From assembly GCA_000308255.3 (NCBI GenBank), contig HG326663.1:741269-805268 (forward strand): 64,000 bases of DNA, written 5' to 3'. Under the pieces are notes generated by a model. It saw only the letters and a list, made by a program, of their open reading frames with translations, had not been told where the DNA came from and did not search any database. The translations under genes and the position numbers were made by a program. The first letter of the stretch is position 1; every line of letters begins with the position of its first letter. The DNA comes from Anaerococcus pacaensis 9403502. Lineage in GTDB: Bacteria > Bacillota > Clostridia > Tissierellales > Peptoniphilaceae. This document shows, piece after piece, positions 54,244-61,849 of this stretch.

Positions 54244-54813
54244 TTATAGTTTACCTACAAGATCAAGACCTGGAGTTAGAACATCATCGCCTTCTTCTGC
54301 CCATTTTGCAGGACAAGCTTGGCCTGGGTGTTCAGCAACGTATTTAGCAGCTTTAATTTTGTTGATGTTTACATCAGCTTTTCTACCGATACCATCAGCA
54401 TTGATTTCTACTGTTTGAATTACGTTTTCTGGGTCTAATACAAATGTAGCTCTTAGTGCTTTTCCGCTATCATCTAGGATATCAAGTTCTCTTGTTAATT
54501 CTTTGTTGCTATCAGAAATCATTGGATATTCTAGTTTAGAGATTTTTTCAGAATTGTCATGCCATGCTTTGTGAACGAAGTGTGTATCTACTGATACTGA
54601 GTAAACTTCTGCACCTAGTTCTTTAAGAGCTGAGTAAGAATCTTGCATATCTTCTAGTTCTGTTGGACAAACGAATGTGAAGTCAGCTGGATAGAATAAT
54701 AGTACTGTCCATTTACCTTTAAGGTCTTCGTTTGATACTGTTATAAATTCATCCTTAGTTGGATTGTATGCGTCTAAACTAAATTCTGGTAGTGTTTTAC
54801 CAATAAAAGCCAT
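54244..54813 (-). CDS. ahpC: Peroxiredoxin AhpC
   Basis: A 189-residue typical 2-Cys peroxiredoxin. The peroxidatic Cys is in DFTFVCPTE near residue 48 and the resolving Cys in GQACPAKW near 167; the partner Thr and Arg of the active site are present. It reduces hydrogen peroxide and organic peroxides and is recycled by AhpF. It is the first gene of the operon. A PerR-like dyad upstream suggests peroxide induction. Confidence 0.95.
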   Translation of the reverse strand: MAFIGKTLPEFSLDAYNPTKDEFITVSNEDLKGKWTVLLFYPADFTFVCPTELEDMQDSYSALKELGAEVYSVSVDTHFVHKAWHDNSEKISKLEYPMISDSNKELTRELDILDDSGKALRATFVLDPENVIQTVEINADGIGRKADVNINKIKAAKYVAEHPGQACPAKWAEEGDDVLTPGLDLVGKL

Positions 54814-54859
54814 TATATATCTCCTTTATTAATTTATTTTTCAATATTTATCACTAATA

Positions 54860-54874
54860 TTATAATCATTCTAA
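54860..54874 (-). promoter_or_regulatory. PerR-box-like operator upstream of ahpC
   Basis: TTATAATCATTCTAA matches the PerR consensus dyad TTATAATNATTATAA in all but one position. It lies 47 bases before the ahpC start codon, where a repressor would overlap the promoter. Confidence 0.65.
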
Positions 54875-55203
54875 ACTAAAAGTCAAACTAAAATGATAGG
54901 CATATTTAGTGATCCTCACTTCATTTTTATATTACCCAATATTAAAAAAATTATTTGGGTTTTTCTAACAATTAAATTAACTGATATGTTTCATACTTAT
55001 TATCTTTAGAATTATATTAACTTATGCTGTAATTAATAAAAGCGATAAAGTAAAGTAAAAGGAGAGTGGTAAGCACTAGTCCCCATATTGCCATTGATAT
55101 TTATAAAAATAAACTAAAGTGCTGAACAATTCTATATTTATAGTATAATGAAATAAATACTATTAATTTACTACACTATAGACTACATAGTAACGAGGAA
55201 GAA
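54875..55203 (+). other. Divergent intergenic region
   Basis: No gene is seen. It must hold the ahpC promoter on the minus strand and the promoter of the kinase locus on the plus strand; TATAAT-like hexamers occur near 55142. Confidence 0.4.
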
Positions 55204-55734
55204 ATGAGAGAAGTTAGAAAATACGATTTATATGTATCAGCCTTTGAGCTGGGAACTGGGTCGAGTCTTGAAAAAGAATTTCTTACAACAGGGCTTATCA
55301 TAAAGCATGATGGCCACTATGAAATCTGCTCCAAAGAGTCCAAGGGGGATGGAGAAGTGGCATACGAGGGAGACTTCGTAAAGATTGATAAATCAAACAA
55401 TCCATACCCAAATTCTCGCGAGAGATTTTTATCTCATCACAAGAAAGTCGGAGAAAACAAGTATTGCCAATACCCAGATGTGATAAATTCGTGGCAATAT
55501 GGGGATGAGAGAGATGATGTAATCGACTACCTACTAGATACCAATCAACTAATTATAAACACAGATTCTTATGATAAATTTTATGAAGCAGAGCTGTGGG
55601 GCACTACTCTTACTGCCAAGAAGATTGATGTAATTTTGATATATAGTGTCAGCAGGGTAGATGACCAAATCGAAAATGTAGACTTTAATCTAATAGATAA
55701 AGAAGAATTTGATAAGACATACGAATACGTCTAA
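55204..55734 (+). CDS. Unrecognised protein, first gene of the kinase/STAND locus
   Basis: A 176-residue soluble protein without a recognised family, signal peptide or membrane segment. It is rich in Asp, Glu, Lys and Tyr, with a short hydrophobic strand near the end (KIDVILIYSVSRV). It has a GAGGAAG RBS, and the next gene starts 17 bases later. Its tight linkage to the 562-residue and kinase genes suggests it is an accessory or regulatory part of the same system. No function can be assigned. Confidence 0.6.
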   Translation: MREVRKYDLYVSAFELGTGSSLEKEFLTTGLIIKHDGHYEICSKESKGDGEVAYEGDFVKIDKSNNPYPNSRERFLSHHKKVGENKYCQYPDVINSWQYGDERDDVIDYLLDTNQLIINTDSYDKFYEAELWGTTLTAKKIDVILIYSVSRVDDQIENVDFNLIDKEEFDKTYEYV

Positions 55735-55751
55735 AGACATAAGGAGTGCAA

Positions 55752-57434
55752 ATGGAAAGTGCAGTTGTTAGCGGGGAAACAACTCTAATTGAGACCAACG
55801 AATTTGAATGGCAAAAAAATATAAGCTCTGGTGAATACTTAGATATTGAAAGTATTGAAATCGGTGCGAATAATACCATTTCACTTAGAAAAAAAATACC
55901 ATTTTATAAATACATAATAAATTACCTACTCCTAACTCACAGAGATGAGCTAGAAATAGAAGAAGATGCAGTAGGTGAAACAGCCAAAGAAATCTTTGAA
56001 TCAATCGAAAGAGGAGAGAAAAACCCTAAGTTTGAAGCCCTAGTAGATTTAGTAGTAGGCTTATTTCAAGCAAAAAACCTATACCCAGCAGGGACTAAGT
56101 CTGAGGTATATGGATCTCTTGAATATGATGAGTCAAAGAGAAAGATTTGGAAAAAAACACAAATAAGAAAAGACCTAAAGGCGAATGTCATAAGCCGTGA
56201 CAAGATGTTTATGTATGGCTTTGGCTTAGGTCTAGATATATTAGAACTTGAAGTATTTCTAATGAAAGTACTAGAAGAATCAGGGCTCAACATATGGGAT
56301 CAGAAAGAAGCCCTTATTTATATTGCCCTAAAACACTTCCCATCTGACCCGGTCAATTTTTTCATCAAGGCCAACCATATGTATGACACTGAAGAAAAAC
56401 CAGTGGGTAAGGAACCTGTTGAAACATCCCTAAATACCACTATTCTACAAAACTCCCTAGATGATTATCTCAATGCATATAGAAACCAAGAGAGCATTGA
56501 CGATGATGTCATTTTATCTATCATTTCATATCACAAAGACTTAGTGAGCGATAATGCTACCAGAACAATCTATAACGAATTTATCACTACCTTTAGAGAA
56601 GTAGAAGAAAAACTCTCCTACGAAATAGAGGCTTTTTCTGATGTCAAATTTGGCAACTCCGATGCATCGGGCAGTGGCGCTGATTATTTCTCTAGAGGAA
56701 ACGTAAAAATAACCTACCAGACTCCTGATGATATAATCATCACAACCGATACACCATTTATCTTTAAAAATGACAAAAGTGGAGAGACTAAGACTTATTT
56801 CCCAGTGCATGACTTCACGCTAAAGGCAACAGAAGAGCTGTCAGAAATTGAGATCACCCTCCAAAGTGATTATTATAGCTTCAAAGAAGAAGTCCCAGTG
56901 CTTGGTACAGGCGAAGAGTATTCTGATTTTATATACCAAAATGATATAGAAGCTATAAAAGAAATCGAGCACGAATCTATATACATCTCTGAGAAAAAAC
57001 TATCATCACTACTGACCTATCTTTATAACGAAGATGCCCTTATACTTCGTGAAGATAGGAAGCTGCCTGATGATCAAGTAGCCGCTTTGGACGATTTATT
57101 AAAAGAAACCCGTATAAAGCACGAGAACCTAAATGCTATCATGGAGAAGGGCAATGTAAGCCAGATCACTAGACCAAGGCTAATCACATTATATTTCCTG
57201 AATTTTGTCCTAGACAATGAGGACAATTGGTATGACAGACTTTCTACTCCGGCCAAGAGAAAGAGAAACTATCTGATTTATATGGATATGAAGCTTAGAA
57301 ACTCCAGACTTTATGAATACAATATACTAAATCCATACGAGGAGACCTTACTAAAACTTGTAGTTTATGATGAGCCAATCGATGCTTTTAGAGATTTGTG
57401 GGCCAAGTATCTAGTAAATATAGGAGAATCTTGA
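55752..57434 (+). CDS. Unrecognised protein, second gene of the kinase/STAND locus
   Basis: A 560-residue soluble protein with no family recognised. Three parts can be seen: an N-terminal helical region (1-220), a beta-rich middle (about 290-385) with the low-complexity turn GNSDASGSGADYFSRG, and a helical C-terminal third (400-560). ATG at 55752 has AAGGAG six bases upstream and is preferred to GTG at 55746. Its stop codon overlaps the kinase start (TGATG), so the two products are made together and probably work in one complex. Confidence 0.62.
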   Translation: MESAVVSGETTLIETNEFEWQKNISSGEYLDIESIEIGANNTISLRKKIPFYKYIINYLLLTHRDELEIEEDAVGETAKEIFESIERGEKNPKFEALVDLVVGLFQAKNLYPAGTKSEVYGSLEYDESKRKIWKKTQIRKDLKANVISRDKMFMYGFGLGLDILELEVFLMKVLEESGLNIWDQKEALIYIALKHFPSDPVNFFIKANHMYDTEEKPVGKEPVETSLNTTILQNSLDDYLNAYRNQESIDDDVILSIISYHKDLVSDNATRTIYNEFITTFREVEEKLSYEIEAFSDVKFGNSDASGSGADYFSRGNVKITYQTPDDIIITTDTPFIFKNDKSGETKTYFPVHDFTLKATEELSEIEITLQSDYYSFKEEVPVLGTGEEYSDFIYQNDIEAIKEIEHESIYISEKKLSSLLTYLYNEDALILREDRKLPDDQVAALDDLLKETRIKHENLNAIMEKGNVSQITRPRLITLYFLNFVLDNEDNWYDRLSTPAKRKRNYLIYMDMKLRNSRLYEYNILNPYEETLLKLVVYDEPIDAFRDLWAKYLVNIGES

Positions 57435-60400
57435 TGAAGAATCTAAGAACACAAGAAGAATTTATTAGTAATATCACAGACCCAAATGAAAAATCGAGAA
57501 TTCCGCTTACAGGAACTGAGTTTGAAATATTAAACCGCCACGGCGAAATCGACTATACAGTAAGAGTCGAAAAGCTAGTTGGCACTGGTGCGAGCTGTTT
57601 GGTATACGAAGTAGTAGTAGATGATAGGCATCCTCCACTCAAGAACATGATAATGAAGGAATTTTATCCGTCTTTTCGTGAGCAAGAAATCCATGGAGTG
57701 AGAAATCCAGAGAACCCCCTCCACAAAGACTTCATAGCAGCAAGTAAAGAAGCCGAAGTTGCCATAGCCTATGACAGGCAAAAATTTATTGACTCTTATG
57801 CCAAGCACATAGAAATTATGGAAATCGATCCAATCCTCCGTGATAAAATCGTAAGACCCTATAGGCTAGAAGAAGCAGATGATTATCTCTTTGCCCTTTA
57901 TGATACAGATACCGCGTTAAGTGTTGATAAATACTACAACTTAGACCTGGCTATAATCATCAGTATCCTAAAGCAAACTGCAGAAATCCTTACATTTTTA
58001 CACCAAAAGGATATCATATACATGGACTTAAAGCCTGCAAATATACTTTATGACTACAATAGGGACAAGGTGAAACTATTTGACTTTGATGCAGCAGTGT
58101 TTTTGGACAACCTAGATGATACCAATGAGTTCTTTATGCCAAGTCAAAGGGCATTTATACCACCAGAACTAAGATATGTATCAAATATCAATAAGCGCAA
58201 GGATATCTTTATCACAGAAGAGATTGACCTTTATATGCTTGGTGTAACATTTTTCTATTTACTCATGGATAGGTATCCATCAGACCTAGAAAATGAAAAC
58301 ATGGATTACCTAGAGCGTAACCTACAAACAGTTCTATCTAAGATTAGTAATCAAATCTTTTTAAACCCATCTACCACATATAAAATAATAGAACTTTTCA
58401 AAGAAACCATATCCTACCACAGGTATCTGACTGTAGACCAATTCAGAAACAGGCTTGATGAGATTCAGGCTGGCCTTGACGTGGATAGAAATATCAATGT
58501 CACCAATATATTGTCAGCAGCCTATATCATCGATAGCAATCCACTCTTTGACTACATCCAAGAAGATGAGCATGGCAAATATATCGATGTAGCCATAATT
58601 GGCGACCTAAATCGAGCCCTAGAATTCTTCAACCTAATGTTTGCATCAGTAGATTTAGCGGATGTGGAGCTTAGATTTAATATCTACACTAAAAGCGCCA
58701 AGGACTCCTACAATCAAATGACTAGAATGATGCCACTGTTGAGGGAGACTTGTAAGATCTATATTGACGATAGGGTTCGCGATGATAAATTAAACACCAG
58801 TATCACAGACAAGTACTATGCGACTATAAATTTTAAGAAAAACATTAAAGATATAGACGACCACTATATCATAATTCTCCACGAAGATGGAGAAAATCAC
58901 AATAAAACAGCCAACAAATTATTTGACAAATACAAGGATGTTGAGGAAAATCGCTTTATCGTAAACTATACAAGGATGATAAATGAGATAGAGACTCATA
59001 AGAGTGATTATATAAAAGTCTTTAACGTGGATATTTCTTCTGCTGCCACCTTTAGAAATAAGGAATACAGCGAATCTATCCTAGAGCAAGCCTTTAATGT
59101 CCATACTTTCTATGCCAGAGCCTATGGCGGTGAGAGAACTGATATTTATGACATATGGACAGATTTCATCAAAGGTGATCTCTACAATCTCAAATCATCT
59201 ATGAGAGCTGCACTTTCTATGAGATATAAGCTCTATAGGGCAGGATCGCTTGATGCTGAGGATCCGGCAGATGACTTTTACAAAAAAGTCGTAGCCAAAG
59301 TTGCCCCTGCTGATGAAGTGACCATGAGAGACTTATTTGCTGATAGCGAGCACCACTCTTGGAATAGGTTTATGATTACTCTAGGCTACAATGTCCCAAC
59401 TAAAGAGCAATTTAGGGACTATGCTTATGTTGGCTTTAATAACCACATAGACAGGGTCAACAAACTCCACCCACTCATTGCAAACTCAGATATCAGAAAA
59501 TATAAAAATGGCGAAGAGGATATATTTGAACAAGTCTCAGATAGTGTCCATGACTTCCTTAGATTTAAGACCCAAAATGCAGATAAGAGGGTCCTAGACA
59601 GAATCAATCACACACTGCTAAATACCAACTGGCACTACAATGACAATCTCCGTGCCATTCTCCCATTTTGGGAAGAGCTCTTAAATGTGACCCTTAGAAT
59701 CATAGACCAAGAAGCATTTTCTGCCAACACTTGGGAGCTCCTTCGCGGTGTCCTTGAAGATAGGTTGGCAGAAGAATTCCTAGGCAAAGAAGAAGTCTAT
59801 GCGGACTATTTACTAATCAAAAAAGATATAGACCTAATCATAGAAAGAAACTCAAAAAAAAGCTTTAGGGTATCTGACTACATGATTATAGATGCCATTC
59901 CTCTTATCAAGTCCAACTCTGTTAAGACAATATTTAAGCCCTTTGTAGCAGAAGAAGGTCTACTCTGGGCCAATGTCCTAGCTGCCATCAAATATAGTCC
60001 TAGAAATCTGATTTTAATCTCAGACAGCAAGGAAGATTTGACTGATAAGTACAATCGTATAGTCGACTTTATGAAAAATAAGCGACTACAAAGGACCCTT
60101 AATATAGAGCTTATTACTTATGAAGAGATGGACCTATATAGCAAAGAAGATGCCATTGTCGACTTGACTTTAAACTCTCACACTGACGCCAAACGCAAGG
60201 AAATCCGCGAGTTTGACTATTTAGAATACTTAGGCTCTAACGAATGGTCTGGGGATTTTAAAGCGATTGATTATTATATCAACGAGAAGACCTTAACAGT
60301 AGAAGAAACCTTCTACTTAAACAATGCCTATTATTACAATGCCAAGGCTGAAAACAACTTATCGAGACTAAATAACTACTACGAAAAAATCTGGCAGGCA

Positions 60401-61450
60401 TATCTATCATATCCATCCTACCAATGGAGGGAATTTAATAGGCTCTTTAAGACCAGCAGAAATAAATATATCCTAAACCTATCTTATCCAGAATGTGAAA
60501 AAACCTCGATGCTTGAGGTGGGTGATTTTATATTTAAGCGTGATGCCAAGCTTAGGTATCCAAAGCTAGTATCATTTTTAAATGACCTGGTAGAAGAAGG
60601 CATAGTAATAGATTATGAATTCCCAATCAATCCAGGAAAAATTAAACTACACACCATAAATGATTATCTGACGGTAGAGCTGGGTGATTTCATTTCCAAA
60701 TCTCTCAAACACCACTTCACAGTATTTGACTTTAGAAAGCTATATTTCCCACTAATGGATGAAGATGATAATAGGAACTTCTACTACTACGGCATGAGCA
60801 ACAATGTGTATTTCTCATACGATGTCAAATACAAGGACCCTACGAGAATTGCCTATGAACTTAACCAATTTATGGAAAATCTCGATGCTGGAGTAGACAA
60901 TGAGAGAGAAATCCGTATATTCAACCACCTAGGCGACAAGCCATATGTAAGAGATGGCGGGGATAAGATTGAATTTAACTACGAACTAGGCGATATAGCC
61001 TTTAGAGAATTTTTCGAAAAAGGTATAGCTCTAAAAATCTATACTTACTTTGAGCTAATCAGAAAATCAGTAAGTTTTGATGAAATAAAGATAGATGTGG
61101 GTCTTAAATGGAAGGCTTATGGGGACTATAGCCCAATATCTGAAGGTGTAGAAAACACTCTAGATATAGTGGCAACCAAGGGATTTTCAACCTTTATAAT
61201 CACCTGCGTCCAAGAGGATGTGACCAAAGACTTCATCTATGAAATCAAAAATCACTCTAAGCAATTTGGTATAGATACAACCCCAATACTTATTAGTAGT
61301 TATAGCGAGGGCCTAGACCCATCCATACAAAAAATTGCGGATGCGACAGGAGTATATTTCATCGATAGAGATATGCTAAAAAAAGCAAGCGTAGTCCAAT
61401 ACCTTGAAAATATAGCCAACGTAGAAAGCAACTGGCAAGATATTAATTAG
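57434..61450 (+). CDS. Hanks-type protein kinase fused to a large C-terminal region with Rossmann-like and degenerate nuclease-like parts
   Basis: A 1338-residue protein. Residues 40-370 are a protein kinase: Gly loop VGTGASCLVYE (49-59), ATP Lys75 in MIMKEF, catalytic loop YMDLKPAN (Asp198, Asn203), magnesium motif DFD (217-219) in place of DFG, and the alpha-F Asp in DLYMLG. About residues 385-520 look Rossmann-like (YIDVAIIGDLNRALEFFNLM). The last 110 residues resemble a PD-(D/E)xK fold of the Card1/DUF1887 type, with Asp in NTLDIVA but ITC where E-C-K would stand, so probably inactive. ATG at 57434 has an AGGAGA RBS and overlaps the preceding stop codon. Not recognised as a described family. 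Confidence 0.7.
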   Translation: MKNLRTQEEFISNITDPNEKSRIPLTGTEFEILNRHGEIDYTVRVEKLVGTGASCLVYEVVVDDRHPPLKNMIMKEFYPSFREQEIHGVRNPENPLHKDFIAASKEAEVAIAYDRQKFIDSYAKHIEIMEIDPILRDKIVRPYRLEEADDYLFALYDTDTALSVDKYYNLDLAIIISILKQTAEILTFLHQKDIIYMDLKPANILYDYNRDKVKLFDFDAAVFLDNLDDTNEFFMPSQRAFIPPELRYVSNINKRKDIFITEEIDLYMLGVTFFYLLMDRYPSDLENENMDYLERNLQTVLSKISNQIFLNPSTTYKIIELFKETISYHRYLTVDQFRNRLDEIQAGLDVDRNINVTNILSAAYIIDSNPLFDYIQEDEHGKYIDVAIIGDLNRALEFFNLMFASVDLADVELRFNIYTKSAKDSYNQMTRMMPLLRETCKIYIDDRVRDDKLNTSITDKYYATINFKKNIKDIDDHYIIILHEDGENHNKTANKLFDKYKDVEENRFIVNYTRMINEIETHKSDYIKVFNVDISSAATFRNKEYSESILEQAFNVHTFYARAYGGERTDIYDIWTDFIKGDLYNLKSSMRAALSMRYKLYRAGSLDAEDPADDFYKKVVAKVAPADEVTMRDLFADSEHHSWNRFMITLGYNVPTKEQFRDYAYVGFNNHIDRVNKLHPLIANSDIRKYKNGEEDIFEQVSDSVHDFLRFKTQNADKRVLDRINHTLLNTNWHYNDNLRAILPFWEELLNVTLRIIDQEAFSANTWELLRGVLEDRLAEEFLGKEEVYADYLLIKKDIDLIIERNSKKSFRVSDYMIIDAIPLIKSNSVKTIFKPFVAEEGLLWANVLAAIKYSPRNLILISDSKEDLTDKYNRIVDFMKNKRLQRTLNIELITYEEMDLYSKEDAIVDLTLNSHTDAKRKEIREFDYLEYLGSNEWSGDFKAIDYYINEKTLTVEETFYLNNAYYYNAKAENNLSRLNNYYEKIWQAYLSYPSYQWREFNRLFKTSRNKYILNLSYPECEKTSMLEVGDFIFKRDAKLRYPKLVSFLNDLVEEGIVIDYEFPINPGKIKLHTINDYLTVELGDFISKSLKHHFTVFDFRKLYFPLMDEDDNRNFYYYGMSNNVYFSYDVKYKDPTRIAYELNQFMENLDAGVDNEREIRIFNHLGDKPYVRDGGDKIEFNYELGDIAFREFFEKGIALKIYTYFELIRKSVSFDEIKIDVGLKWKAYGDYSPISEGVENTLDIVATKGFSTFIITCVQEDVTKDFIYEIKNHSKQFGIDTTPILISSYSEGLDPSIQKIADATGVYFIDRDMLKKASVVQYLENIANVESNWQDIN

Positions 61451-61480
61451 AGAGCTAAAGTAAGATTTAGCTCTTTTTTA
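61451..61480 (+). terminator. Intrinsic terminator after the kinase gene
   Basis: AGAGCTAAA (61451-61459) pairs with TTTAGCTCT (61466-61474), followed by TTTTTTA. It starts directly after the stop codon. Confidence 0.85.
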
Positions 61481-61849
61481 TAATTATGAACGTATAAAAA
61501 AATTTAGCTAAAAAAGAAGACTTATACTATTCCTATAAATAAACATAAAAGCTTAAGTGTAGAGAAACTGCTAAAATTTATTTTATTAGTATATTATTGG
61601 CTTATATGATTAGATATCATCAACATATATAAATTTCAGCTACAATGGGGAAAAGTACTGAAAAATAAGCTTAATTGACCTAATGTCTAGTAAAATGCTA
61701 AACTATCATTTTTAGGAAAAAGCAGTATCATTATTATACAGATGATTTTTATAATACTTATTATTAAATAATATATTTAAATAGAATTATATTAGCGTTC
61801 TCCCACAGTTTAGTACCATATATTTTATGGTTAGTTAGTAGGTGATTAC
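61481..61849 (+). other. Intergenic region before the DUF4062-STAND gene
   Basis: AT-rich, no coding frame. It must contain the promoter of the downstream gene, as a terminator ends the kinase transcript; several TATAAT-like hexamers are present and none stands out. Confidence 0.4.

Noticed and set aside
57434..61450. The giant kinase as BREX PglW
   Set aside because: No PglX, PglZ or other BREX genes nearby and the C-terminal architecture differs.
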